From Cognatundibacterium curvum (GTDB lineage Bacteria; Pseudomonadota; Gammaproteobacteria; Burkholderiales; Burkholderiaceae_D): a stretch of DNA of 64,000 nucleotides. A program made the position numbers and the translations under genes. The stretch lies in contig NZ_JACOGD010000002.1 of NCBI RefSeq assembly GCF_014284235.1, forward strand, positions 1-64,000. The letters run 5' to 3'. The notes under the pieces were generated by a model. That model was given only the letters and a program-made list of their open reading frames with translations. It ran no database searches and had not been told where the DNA came from. The stretch's first letter is position 1, and each line of letters begins with the position of its first letter. This document shows positions 25,576 through 34,855 of this stretch, one piece after another.

Positions 25576-25940
25576 CCCTTGTTCACATCGGAGCGCGTCA
25601 AAATCACTTCGGCACCCATGGCCTTGAGTTGCTGGATTTTTTCTGTGCTCATTTTATCCGGCACCACCAGCTTGATGCGGTAGCCTTTGCGCACCGCCAC
25701 CAGCGCCAGACCGAGGCCGGTATTGCCAGCGGTGGCTTCAATGATGGTGCCGCCGGCACGCAGCTGACCGCTGCGCTCTGCCGCTTCTATCATCGCCAAT
25801 GCTATCCTGTCTTTGATCGACCCCCCCGGATTCTGGCTTTCCAGTTTGACATACAGCTCACAGGGGCCGGTATCGATATTTTGTAAGCGCACTACAGGTG
25901 TGTTACCGATTAATGCTAAAACGGGATCAGTCGACTTCAT
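25561..25940 (-). pseudogene. Cystathionine beta-synthase N-terminal remnant
   Basis: The first about 123 residues match PLP-dependent cystathionine beta-synthase: ALIGNTPVVRL, LESQNPGGSIKDRIA with the PLP lysine, EATAGNTGLGLAL and VILTRSDVNKGHP. Similarity ends at NKGHP; the frame then reads unrelated sequence to a stop at 25461 while the lyase remnant continues in another frame. The catalytic core and C-terminal domain are missing. The pair looks like an original two-gene reverse transsulfuration operon fused by an internal deletion. Confidence 0.85.
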
Positions 25941-26221
25941 TGCATACCACTTTACAAGTTAAGCGCCTTATGGCGACAGGAAAGCGGCAAATCTTAGCAG
26001 TGACAAGTTGACTCTGATAAGGAATTAATTCTCACATCTAAGTTCATAAAACGTATAAAACCAGTCGCCTGTTTCAAAGCTGGGCGTGCTGAGCTTACAG
26101 TATGGATGAGAGATTGCAGCCTGCGTCGCAGGCATGACAGTAAGCCTGCCGGATCTGCACTAAGCCAGCAGGCATAAGCATTTCCGGCAGGTGGCGTGAT
26201 TTTCAGTGACCGTGCAGATGA
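25941..26221. other. Intergenic region with dyads downstream of glk
   Basis: About 280 bases. GCCTGCG/CGCAGGC at about 26119-26133 and GCCTGC/GCAGGC around 26143-26172 are GC-rich dyads past the glk stop, possibly termination or mRNA-end structures, but neither has a T run on the minus strand. I see no gene here. Confidence 0.4.
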
Positions 26222-27256
26222 TCAGTTTTCGGACTGTTGGCGGTGTAGCGCAGACAGCCCGATCAGGGCCGGATAGGCTTCTGTGATGACATAGACCGGG
26301 ATCGCAGCCAGGTAGTCACGGAAGCGTCCCTTGTCTTCAAAACGTGCACGGAAACCCGATTGCAGCAAATAGTCACCCAGGCGCGGCACAATACCACCGC
26401 CGATGTAAATGCCGGCGCGTGCACCCAGCGTCACTGCCAGATTGGCAGCCATCGTGCCCAGCATCTCACAGAAGATAGACAGTACCTCGCTGCAAATCGC
26501 ACATTCGCGTTGCAAGCCGCGTTGCAGAATGTCGGGCGCTTCCAGTGGTGCGACAGTAGCCTGTTGCAGTTCAGCCAGAGCACGGTAAATCAGCACCAGA
26601 CCGGGGCCGGATAACAGGCGCTCGGCAGATACATGCGGAAATTCGCGCCATGCAAATTCGAGTATCGCGACTTCTTTTGCGTTGGCCGGGGTAAAGCTCG
26701 CATGGCCACCTTCACTGTGCAGCGGCAGCCAGCGTTCGCCCGCAGGAATCAGGCCGGATACACCGAGTCCGGTACCAGCACCCAGCAGTCCTATTGCGCT
26801 GCCAGCTAAAGCCTGATGACCACCGACCTGAAAATATTGGTGTGGCTGCAGATGCGGCAGAGACAGCGCGAGTGCGGTGAAATCATTCACCACATCGAGC
26901 CGCTCCAGGCCGAACTGATGGCGGGTTGCGCTGATAGAAAATTCCCAGTGATGATTAGTCATGCGGACCTGGTCACCATGCACAGGATTGGCAATCGCGA
27001 TCCCCGCATGACGCAGCTCATAGGCACCGGCCGCCAGGCTGGCAATGTCTTGCAGATAGCTGTGCAATGCGGCTTCCAGACTGGGGTAGGCGGCGCAAGG
27101 CAGTACTTTGACTGCCTGCAGTTTGCCATGCGCAGTTTCTATCGCGAAGCGGGCATTGGTGCCGCCGATATCGGCCAGCAGCAAGGGATAGGACGGGGTA
27201 GCCATTTCGGCATGAGTTTCGGTATGCGCTTGGTTATGAGCGATATGTGCTGACAT
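26222..27256 (-). CDS. glk: Glucokinase
   Basis: A 344-residue ROK-unrelated bacterial glucokinase that phosphorylates glucose with ATP in the cytoplasm. Motifs: LLLADIGGTNARFA (ATP phosphate loop), VVNDFTALAL with the catalytic Asp, GLLGAGTGLGVSGL, SEGGHASF and IYIGGGIVPRL. Start at ATG 27256 has GGAG upstream; an in-frame ATG at 27205 would remove a poorly conserved His-rich tail. It is the last gene of the sugar uptake run, 12 bases after the ABC ATPase, arguing that the imported sugar is glucose. Confidence 0.93.
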   Translation of the reverse strand: MSAHIAHNQAHTETHAEMATPSYPLLLADIGGTNARFAIETAHGKLQAVKVLPCAAYPSLEAALHSYLQDIASLAAGAYELRHAGIAIANPVHGDQVRMTNHHWEFSISATRHQFGLERLDVVNDFTALALSLPHLQPHQYFQVGGHQALAGSAIGLLGAGTGLGVSGLIPAGERWLPLHSEGGHASFTPANAKEVAILEFAWREFPHVSAERLLSGPGLVLIYRALAELQQATVAPLEAPDILQRGLQRECAICSEVLSIFCEMLGTMAANLAVTLGARAGIYIGGGIVPRLGDYLLQSGFRARFEDKGRFRDYLAAIPVYVITEAYPALIGLSALHRQQSEN

Positions 27257-27268
27257 CGTAAACTCCGC

Positions 27269-28441
27269 TTACTTCAGGCTCTGTTCCGATACCGGATCGA
27301 AGAAAACAGCTTTAGACAAATCAAAAGCCAGACGCATAGGCTGACCCGGCATGGCAGCTGCACGTGGATGGGTGCGGCAGGTCAGACGGGTGGCATTAAA
27401 GCTGGAAAACACCAGCGTATCTGGACCGGTTGGCTCGGTCAGATCGACGATGCAGTCGACTTCGGTAGGATGATGTGCATCACTGCAATTTGCACCAGTT
27501 GTTGCACTATTGCTTGCGCTATGTTCAGCCCGTCTGGCGCTGGCCGCATCGGTCACATGTTCGGGCCTGATACCGAGTACGATTTCGCCGTTGGCCGGGG
27601 ACAAACGCTGGATTGCAGCTGCTTGCGCTGCCGGTATCGGTAATAGCGTAGAGCGACCCTGATGTTCAAGAACAAAATGTAGTTGCTGCTGTTCCTGCTG
27701 CACTTTGCCACGTATGAAATTCATAGAAGGTGAACCGATAAAGCCAGCCACAAACATATTCGCAGGGCGGTCGTAAATATCCTGCGGACTGCCAAACTGC
27801 TGCACTACGCCATCGCGCATCACCGCAATTTTGTCACCCAGGGTCATGGCTTCAACCTGATCATGCGTGACATACACGGTGGTGGTTTTCAGGCGCTGAT
27901 GCATGAGTTTGATTTCAGCCCGCATTTCCACACGCAATTTAGCATCCAGATTAGATAAGGGCTCGTCAAACAGGAACAGCGAGGGATTGCGCGCAATCGC
28001 ACGTCCCATCGCAACCCGCTGGCGCTGGCCGCCGGATAAATGCGCGGGTTTGCGATCCAGCAAATGGGTGATCTGCAAAGTCTCAGCCACGCGGTCTACG
28101 ATTTTCTTTTGTTCTGCGACGGCGACCCGGCGTATACCTAAACCGAAAGAGATATTTTCACGTACCGTCATGGTCGGGTACAAGGCATAGGACTGAAACA
28201 CCATCGCGATATCACGCGACTTGGGCGGCACCTCATTGACGCAGCGATCACCGATATAAATTCCGCCTTCGGACACGGTTTCCAGACCGGCGATCATATT
28301 CAGTAAGGTAGATTTGCCGCAGCCGGAACCACCGACCAGGATCAGAAACTGACCATCTTCGATATCGAGATTAATCCCTTTCAAAATCTCCGCACCATTC
28401 GGGTACACCTTGCGTACATCGCGGATAGATAAGCTTGCCAT
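27269..28441 (-). CDS. Sugar ABC transporter ATPase (MalK/UgpC/GtsD-like)
   Basis: A 390-residue CUT1-family ATPase: Walker A G-G-S-G-C-G-K-S, Q-loop VFQSYALYP, signature L-S-G-G-Q-R-Q-R, Walker B LFLFDEPLSNLDAKLR and the switch His in YVTHDQVEAMTL. The C-terminal TOBE-type domain (VLGIRPEHV) is regulatory. An Ala/Ser/Thr-rich insertion (about residues 300-325) is longer than usual. It powers the two permeases encoded just upstream. Confidence 0.93.
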   Translation of the reverse strand: MASLSIRDVRKVYPNGAEILKGINLDIEDGQFLILVGGSGCGKSTLLNMIAGLETVSEGGIYIGDRCVNEVPPKSRDIAMVFQSYALYPTMTVRENISFGLGIRRVAVAEQKKIVDRVAETLQITHLLDRKPAHLSGGQRQRVAMGRAIARNPSLFLFDEPLSNLDAKLRVEMRAEIKLMHQRLKTTTVYVTHDQVEAMTLGDKIAVMRDGVVQQFGSPQDIYDRPANMFVAGFIGSPSMNFIRGKVQQEQQQLHFVLEHQGRSTLLPIPAAQAAAIQRLSPANGEIVLGIRPEHVTDAASARRAEHSASNSATTGANCSDAHHPTEVDCIVDLTEPTGPDTLVFSSFNATRLTCRTHPRAAAMPGQPMRLAFDLSKAVFFDPVSEQSLK

Positions 28442-28499
28442 AAATTGAGTCTCCTTCAGATCTTGCTTTGTTTATTCAGTTTGCATCACGGCAGCTTGC

Positions 28500-29363
28500 T
28501 CAGCCTTTGACTGCACCGGCAGTCAGGCCGCGTACAAAATATTTTCCAGCCAGCAGATACAAGCCCAGCGTAGGCAGTGCTGCAATGATGGCGGCCGCCA
28601 TATTCACGTTATATTCCGTCACGCCGGTCGAGGTATTGACCAGGTTATTCAGCGCTACCGTGACGGGTTGCGCATCGGTGCCGCCAAACACCACGCCGAA
28701 CAGAAAGTCATTCCAGATCTGGGTGAATTGCCAGATAAAGCAGACCATGAAAATCGGCAGCGATAAAGGCAGGATCACACTGCGGTAAATCCGGAAAAAA
28801 CCAGCGCCATCGATACGCGCTGCTTTCACCAGTTCATCCGGTACGCTCACGTAGTAATTGCGGAAGAACAGCGTAGTAAATGCGACGCCATACACGATAT
28901 GCACCAGCACCAGACCTGCAGTGGTATTCGATAAACCGGCCAGTCCGAGCAGACGTGCCATCGGCAGAATCACCACCTGAAACGGGATGAAGCAGCCCAC
29001 CATCAGCGCAGTGAACACGATTTCCGAACCGCGGAATTTCCAGTGCGCGAGTACATAGCCATTGACGGAACCGATCAGGGTGGAGATCAGCACTGCCGGG
29101 ACAGCCATCTTGACCGAGTTCCAGAAATACGGCGCCAGTCCTTCACAGCTGACGCCGGTACAAGCACCACTCCAGGCTTTTTGCCAGGCTTGCAGATTGA
29201 GCTGAGCCGGGAAGTCGAGCAGATTACCAGCCCGGATTTCGTCCAGGGTTTTGACCGACGTGGTCAGCATCACATACAGTGGCGCCAGGTAATACAAGGC
29301 ACACAGGATCAGTAACAGATAAATCAACAGACGGCCTATACGGCCTTGAGAATCAGCGCGCAC
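28500..29363 (-). CDS. Sugar ABC permease, MalG/GtsC-like
   Basis: A 287-residue inner-membrane permease with six helices and the EAA loop (ELVKAARIDGAGFFRIYRSVILP) that docks the ATPase. It forms the channel with the product of the preceding gene, whose 3' end it overlaps by 11 bases. Periplasmic loop Cys (ACTGVSCEG) are unusual. Part of the glucose-type transporter. Confidence 0.93.
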   Translation of the reverse strand: MRADSQGRIGRLLIYLLLILCALYYLAPLYVMLTTSVKTLDEIRAGNLLDFPAQLNLQAWQKAWSGACTGVSCEGLAPYFWNSVKMAVPAVLISTLIGSVNGYVLAHWKFRGSEIVFTALMVGCFIPFQVVILPMARLLGLAGLSNTTAGLVLVHIVYGVAFTTLFFRNYYVSVPDELVKAARIDGAGFFRIYRSVILPLSLPIFMVCFIWQFTQIWNDFLFGVVFGGTDAQPVTVALNNLVNTSTGVTEYNVNMAAAIIAALPTLGLYLLAGKYFVRGLTAGAVKG

Positions 29364-30294
29364 GGCCAGCCTCCTTGGTTTCCAGATAAATCAGCGGTAC
29401 CAGTACCGCCAGTACCGTCATCAGCATCATCATGGCCGACGCCGCGCCGAGGCCCAGTTGTCCGCGTGTGAAAGAAAACTGATACATGAAAATCGCAGGC
29501 ACATCCGAGGAAGTACCGGGTCCGCCTGCCGTCAGTGCCATCACCAGATCGAAACTCTTGATCGCAATATGGCTGAGTACCAGCAAGACACTGAAGAACA
29601 CCGGACGCAGTGCCGGTATCACGATCTTGCGGTAAATCACAGGCAGGCTGGCACCATCGACCATGGCAGCCTTGATGATGCTGTCATCCACACCGCGTAA
29701 GCCAGCCAGAAACAAGGCCATCACAAAGCCTGAGGATTGCCACACACCGGCGATCACTACGGTGTAAATCGCCATATCAGAATCTACCAGCCAGTCCATG
29801 GAAAACTGGGTATAGCCCCAGTCGTGCAGCATTTTTTCCAGACCGAGTCCGGGATTCAAGATCCATTTCCAGGCAGCGCCGGTCACGATAAAAGACAGCG
29901 CCATCGGATACAGGTAGATGGCGCGCAGTGCGCCCTCGAAGCGGATTTTTTGATCCAGGAACACCGCCAGCAATAAGCCTGTAATCAGGCAGATCATGAT
30001 AAATAAGCCGCCGAATATACCCAGATTGGCGGCGGATACCCACCAGCGATCCAGATCAAACAATGCGCTGTATTGCTCCAGACCGGCGAAGCTGTAATTC
30101 GGCATCAGCCTGGATTCTGTGAGTGACAGATAGGCCGTGAAGGCGATAAAGCCATATACAAACAGCAGCGACGCAAACACGGTAGGGGACAACACCAGTC
30201 TGGGTAACCAGCGGTCACCCAGATGTGCCAGCCGCCGCGTGAGCGGCAGACTGACGGAGGATGAAACAGGGGAAGACGGAAGGCGGACCGACAT
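29353..30294 (-). CDS. Sugar ABC permease, MalF/GtsB-like
   Basis: A permease of about 313 residues, start chosen at ATG 30294 (GGAG nearby; an upstream ATG at 30354 is possible). It has six helices and the EAA loop (DDSIIKAAMVDGASLPVIYRKIVIP). It pairs with the MalG-like permease. Confidence 0.9.
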   Translation of the reverse strand: MSVRLPSSPVSSSVSLPLTRRLAHLGDRWLPRLVLSPTVFASLLFVYGFIAFTAYLSLTESRLMPNYSFAGLEQYSALFDLDRWWVSAANLGIFGGLFIMICLITGLLLAVFLDQKIRFEGALRAIYLYPMALSFIVTGAAWKWILNPGLGLEKMLHDWGYTQFSMDWLVDSDMAIYTVVIAGVWQSSGFVMALFLAGLRGVDDSIIKAAMVDGASLPVIYRKIVIPALRPVFFSVLLVLSHIAIKSFDLVMALTAGGPGTSSDVPAIFMYQFSFTRGQLGLGAASAMMMLMTVLAVLVPLIYLETKEAGRAR

Positions 30295-30454
30295 ACTCAA
30301 ATTCTCCGGGACTGTAGCGGCACATGTGTGCGCTGCGTCTGTCACGGATGACAAACGCAGACGATGTGCTGCTACCTGAACTGATGGTTGCTGCTGCCTT
30401 GTACCTAATACCTGATATCTGGTACAGCGCAGCAGCGGGACCTGCTTATTTGGC

Positions 30455-31708
30455 TTATTTAGCTTTTGCGGCCTTGACCAGCGCCAATGCTGCAGCCTGC
30501 GACGTCATGCCGGAGTTCATAAAGCGTGCCACCACGTCCTGAATCGCACCGGCTTTGGCCGAGTCTATCGCCATACCATGTGCGAAGCTAGGTACCAGGC
30601 CGCCAGATTTGCTGGTCGCATCCATGTCATCCATAGATTTCAGTGCACAGCTGTCAAACTTGGCGCGTGATACACCGGCACGGGCCGGGATAGAACCTTT
30701 GTTCAGGTTGAAGACTTCCTGAAATTCCGGACTCATCACCGCATTTGCCAGCGTCAGCTGGGCTTTTTGCTGATCTGTGCCTTTGACATTAAACATCGCC
30801 AGCGAATCAATATTGAAAGTGAAGGCTTTTTCCGTGCCCGGTGCTGGCAGACACAGGTAATCTTTGCCTGGCTGTTTGCCTGCTGCGCTGAATTCACCTT
30901 TGGCCCAGTCCCCCATGAACTGCATACCGGCTTTGCCATTGATGATCATGGCCGTTGCCAGATTCCAGTCGCGACCAGCGGCATCTTTGTCGATATAGGT
31001 TTTGATCTTGGCCAGCGTATCGAAGGCTTTAATCATGGTTGGGCTATTGAGGCTGGCAGGATCGAGTTGTACCAGTGCTTTCTGATAAAACGCAGCACCA
31101 CCTACGCCCAATACCACGGATTCAAATACGGTGGCGTCCTGCCAGGGCTGGCCGCCATGCGCAATAGCGATCAGGCCGGCTTTTTTAATTTTGTCGGCAG
31201 CGACAAAGAATTCATCGAAATTAGTTGGCGCCGTGGCACCGGCTTTTTTCAATACCTCAGGATTCACCCACAGCCAGTTGACGCGATGAACATTGACGGG
31301 GACTGCTACATAATGGCCTTTGTACTTCATGACGTTCGACACCACTTTCGGCAGGCTGGCATCCCATTTGCCTTCTGTCGCAGCAACGTCGATATTGGCC
31401 AGCACACCTTCTTTGCCCCATTCCTGTATCGACGGGCCTTTGATCTGTGCTGCCGTTGGTGCGCTGCCCGCAATCACACGTGCCTTGAGCGCGGTCATCG
31501 CATTTTCACCACCACCACCGGCCACAGCGAAGTCTTTCCAGCTCACGCCTTTGGCTTCCATCAGTTTTTTCAATTCAGCGGCGGATTTGGCTTCACCACC
31601 GGATGTCCAGTAATGCAGCACTTCGACTTCTGCTGCCATGCCGGACAAAGGGAGGGCCAGCAAACTGGCAGCAGCCAGCGTGGCTTGTACGATTTGTTTG
31701 AGTTTCAT
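30455..31708 (-). CDS. Sugar ABC substrate-binding protein, GtsA-like
   Basis: A 417-residue periplasmic binding protein; ATG 31708 follows GGAG. Signal peptide IVQATLAAASLLALPLSGMAA, then EVEVLHYWTSGGEAKSA as in the glucose/mannose-binding GtsA group, VPVNVHRVNWLWVN, QFMGDWAKGEF and GSIPARAGV. It delivers sugar to the permeases. A divergent paralogue lies at 33560-34855 in the sensor operon, sharing VHR, GDWxKGE and KGSIP. Confidence 0.92.
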   Translation of the reverse strand: MKLKQIVQATLAAASLLALPLSGMAAEVEVLHYWTSGGEAKSAAELKKLMEAKGVSWKDFAVAGGGGENAMTALKARVIAGSAPTAAQIKGPSIQEWGKEGVLANIDVAATEGKWDASLPKVVSNVMKYKGHYVAVPVNVHRVNWLWVNPEVLKKAGATAPTNFDEFFVAADKIKKAGLIAIAHGGQPWQDATVFESVVLGVGGAAFYQKALVQLDPASLNSPTMIKAFDTLAKIKTYIDKDAAGRDWNLATAMIINGKAGMQFMGDWAKGEFSAAGKQPGKDYLCLPAPGTEKAFTFNIDSLAMFNVKGTDQQKAQLTLANAVMSPEFQEVFNLNKGSIPARAGVSRAKFDSCALKSMDDMDATSKSGGLVPSFAHGMAIDSAKAGAIQDVVARFMNSGMTSQAAALALVKAAKAK

Positions 31709-31830
31709 GTGTCTTATCTCCGGATGTGCGCATCCTGTCGGGATGAAGGTATGCGCCTCTGTATGCAAGTGGCGTCAGTCTGGTGGCGCCGGGATCAGAT
31801 TTCAGTTCACAGCAGCCTGGAGTGGCTGCT

Positions 31831-33087
31831 TCAGAACCAGGTTTCCAGCTGAATACCTACCGAGGTGCCGCTGGTGTTATTGCCATACACCGGGCCCGAG
31901 TTATTGCTGGCGTTGACCGCTGCCGTCGCCGCATTATTCCATTTGCCATAGGTGACAAAGGCGCGCAGTTCAGGACGTGACCAGTAGCTTTCACCCATGG
32001 TGATGGTTGGTGCAATGGTGAGTTTGGTCAGACGCAGGGCTTCGCCGCCATTGGACTGGGTCACGCGGCTGGTGCCGAGTTCGGCCTGCAGTTTCAGATT
32101 TTGGGTGAAGGCATATACCGGACGCGCGCCTAAGGTAGTCCAGGTCGAGGAGCCGCCGGTATTCGATTTGTCACGCTGCATCAATGCCACGAATTCCATG
32201 CTGAACTGACGGGTAGGCTGTATCACCAGATCATTGAAGATACGCAGACGGGTGACATCCGAACCCAGCAGGGTGCTGCCTGAGCTGCCGATACGGTCAC
32301 AGCAAGGACCACCGACACCGGTGCCTGGACCTACGCCATACTGAATACCGACGGTATTGCTGCCGCCAAACACTTTGTCCTGCTTGTGGAATACCGATAA
32401 TTGCCAGCCATTGTGACGGTCTGTTCCTTGCGCACTGATCAGCGATAATGCCGCATCGAGTGTGCCATCCTGATTCACTGGCAAGCCTTCGTAAGTCAGG
32501 TTTTGACGCAGTGCTGCATCGCTGCTCAGTTGCTTGCCGGTTTTCGCATCAAACACATTGCTGTCATTGTCTTTAAAAATCGCATAGCTGAATTTGCCCG
32601 GACCCAGACCGATTTTGTCGAAACCGCCACCGGTACCGTTCAGATTGATGTATTGCAAGTCCAGCATGTGGATATCAGGACGGAAGTAATAACGCTTACC
32701 AAGCCAGGCCACACCGCCATTCAGGAAATCCAGACCTTTCGCTTCCATATAGGCTTTGGCGATTTCCGGTTTGGCATTGCCGAAGTCAGAGCCGTTTTTA
32801 TACGCGCTCAGCCAGACGGTGCCAACGAAGCTCACACCATTGGCGGACTTCGCGAGTTCTTTGGTATAGCCACCTTCGAAGTAGCTGTCGCATTCATTGC
32901 CGAGGCGGTATTTCATGGTATTGCCGCCAAGGTCGAAGCAGCTTTGCGGGCCTTTTTCTGAACTGCTGCCGACACCGGCGCGCAGATAGCCGTGGAATTC
33001 ACCTTCCGCTTCGCTGGCCTGTGCCATACCTGCACTCAGGGCGAGCGCGATCATCGCGGACATACCGCGCAGTTTGCTGGTTTTCAT
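31831..33087 (-). CDS. LamB-type carbohydrate porin
   Basis: A 418-residue outer-membrane porin; ATG 33087 follows ACGGAGAC. Signal peptide SAMIALALSAGMAQA, then the maltoporin opening (FHGYLRAGVGSS, YRLGNECDSYFE), the KRYYFRPDIHMLDLQY block and a terminal QLETWF. Such porins let sugars across the outer membrane. It is first in the run porin, binding protein, two permeases, ATPase, glucokinase, in place of the OprB porin of pseudomonads. Confidence 0.88.
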   Translation of the reverse strand: MKTSKLRGMSAMIALALSAGMAQASEAEGEFHGYLRAGVGSSSEKGPQSCFDLGGNTMKYRLGNECDSYFEGGYTKELAKSANGVSFVGTVWLSAYKNGSDFGNAKPEIAKAYMEAKGLDFLNGGVAWLGKRYYFRPDIHMLDLQYINLNGTGGGFDKIGLGPGKFSYAIFKDNDSNVFDAKTGKQLSSDAALRQNLTYEGLPVNQDGTLDAALSLISAQGTDRHNGWQLSVFHKQDKVFGGSNTVGIQYGVGPGTGVGGPCCDRIGSSGSTLLGSDVTRLRIFNDLVIQPTRQFSMEFVALMQRDKSNTGGSSTWTTLGARPVYAFTQNLKLQAELGTSRVTQSNGGEALRLTKLTIAPTITMGESYWSRPELRAFVTYGKWNNAATAAVNASNNSGPVYGNNTSGTSVGIQLETWF

Positions 33088-33559
33088 GTTGTCTCCGTCT
33101 TTTTTATCTATATATTTTGGGGGTGCTACAACAAAAACCATCATGCGGAACGTAGGGACAGAGAGGACTGCATGCTGGTTTTTGTTGTGGCAGGCAGACA
33201 TTAACAGCCCGGTCAATGTGATACCAGTCAACTGTGGTGTAAGCCGGGATGAAGGCTTAAGTATTTGATTTATATGGGAAATATAATTTCCGGCGAATTG
33301 GGGCGCTTACATAACTTTACAAAGCGCGCTGCATACGGCCATACGCAGTCGGCCTAAATGAGCGTCTTACACAGGGAAAATCGCTGCTCCCGCCTGTGCA
33401 ATGCTTCGCAAGACAGGCTCACACTTCTTTACAAAGACCTATGCTTTTTTACCTCGGTAAGCGGGCTGGTTTGCGCTATAGTCTGTGCCGAGACAAAGAA
33501 GGATCCGAACGGTGCAAACAGAACAAAAAAATTTCTTGCCCGCGGAGGAAGGTACACGC
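33088..33559. promoter_or_regulatory. Divergent control region with two CTTTACAAAG sites
   Basis: About 470 bases separate the porin operon from the binding-protein/two-component operon. The dyad CTTTACAAAG occurs twice, at 33315-33324 and 33427-33436, and the first is inside a longer dyad GCGCTT...AAGCGC. They are candidate sites for the adjacent response regulator; this is inference. No gene is seen in this stretch. Confidence 0.4.
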
Positions 33560-34855
33560 ATGCAGCAGTGCAGGCCCAGCCGCTGGCGCCGTCTGTTCAT
33601 GCCATGTCTGCTGGCAGTCAGCTGCACGGCAGCACAGGCGCAGTCCGTGCAGGTTCTGCATTGGTGGAAATCCCTCAGCGAGCAACAGGCAGTCAATCTC
33701 CTGACCACGAAGCTGGCGCAGGATAATCTGCAATGGCGCGATGGCCTGGTGCCCAGTGGATCGGGCGTCGGTGCCAGTATCGTACTCAAGAGCCGCATCC
33801 TGGCTGGCAATGCGCCGGAAGCCGCGCAGCTCAATGGTGTGTTGGTGTCCGAATGGGCGGAGCTGGGTTTGCTGCTTGATATCGATAGCGTGGCCCAGTC
33901 CGGTAAATGGGAAAAAAACCTGTTCCCTAAAGTCTGGAATCTGATCCAGGTGAAAAATCATGTGGTTGCTGCACCGCTGGGTGTACACCGCATCAATACC
34001 CTGTTTTATAACAAAAAAGTCTTCAGCAAACTCGAGCTGGAACCACCTGCCAGCTGGGAAGAGTTTGATCAGCTCATCCCCAAATTGCAGCAGGCAGGTA
34101 TCACCCCGCTCGCACAAAGCAGCGAAATCTGGCAAGTCGCGACGCTGTTCGAAACCGTGTTGCTGTCTGTGTCCAATCCGGCTTTTTATCAGGATGTATT
34201 CGTGCGTAAACAGCCGTCAGCCTTTATGGATGCGCGCTTCGCGCAGGCGCTGAAACGCCTGCGTCTGTTGAAAAAAGCCATGCCGAATCCTGTGCCTGAT
34301 AAATTGTGGATGGATCTGAGCCGCCAGCTGGCGGATGGACAAGCTGCCATGCTGATCATGGGTGACTGGGTCAAGGGTGAACTCAATGCATTGGGGCAGG
34401 GAACCGATGTCGGTTTTTCTTGCCTAGCCGTGCCCGGTACCGCTGCTTACCATATCTATGATGTGGATACCCTGGTCATGCTGGCCAAAGATAACAGCAA
34501 GCGCAGTGCTCAGGAAAAGCTGGCGCAATGGGTGGTCTCACCTGCCCTGCAACAGGAATACAATCAGGTGAAAGGTTCGATACCGGTGTTGAGAAATGCC
34601 GATACCGGCAAGATGGACAGCTGCGCCAGAAATGCCTGGAAAGTGTTTTCCGGCGGCGCCGCGGCGCAGGTGCCCAGCTTTGCACATCGCATGGCGACCG
34701 ATGAAATTTCCAGAGATGCGATGATGAATGAAATCCATCGTTTCTTTATGGATGATCAGATGACCGTGGGAGAAGCACAGAAACGCATGGCGACCATGGT
34801 GCGTGCACTCCCGAAAAATAAAGCAGGAAATGATGCGCAAGATACTAATCGTTGA
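33560..34855 (+). CDS. Orphan sugar-binding protein linked to two-component system
   Basis: A 431-residue exported binding protein, start at ATG 33560 with the strong site GGAGGAAGG. Signal peptide RRLFMPCLLAVSCTAAQA, then VQVLHWWKSLSEQQAV, LGVHRINTLFYN, MLIMGDWVKGEL and VKGSIPVLR, clearly related to the GtsA-like protein at 30455. It has no permease of its own; instead its 3' end overlaps the response regulator gene by 23 bases. This suggests it reports periplasmic sugar to the kinase encoded two genes on, as binding proteins do for some other sensors. Confidence 0.85.
   Translation: MQQCRPSRWRRLFMPCLLAVSCTAAQAQSVQVLHWWKSLSEQQAVNLLTTKLAQDNLQWRDGLVPSGSGVGASIVLKSRILAGNAPEAAQLNGVLVSEWAELGLLLDIDSVAQSGKWEKNLFPKVWNLIQVKNHVVAAPLGVHRINTLFYNKKVFSKLELEPPASWEEFDQLIPKLQQAGITPLAQSSEIWQVATLFETVLLSVSNPAFYQDVFVRKQPSAFMDARFAQALKRLRLLKKAMPNPVPDKLWMDLSRQLADGQAAMLIMGDWVKGELNALGQGTDVGFSCLAVPGTAAYHIYDVDTLVMLAKDNSKRSAQEKLAQWVVSPALQQEYNQVKGSIPVLRNADTGKMDSCARNAWKVFSGGAAAQVPSFAHRMATDEISRDAMMNEIHRFFMDDQMTVGEAQKRMATMVRALPKNKAGNDAQDTNR

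Noticed and set aside
30767..31852. Long open frame (361 codons) on the plus strand opposite the binding-protein gene
   Set aside because: It is an antisense shadow of the sugar-binding protein gene, which has full family motifs.
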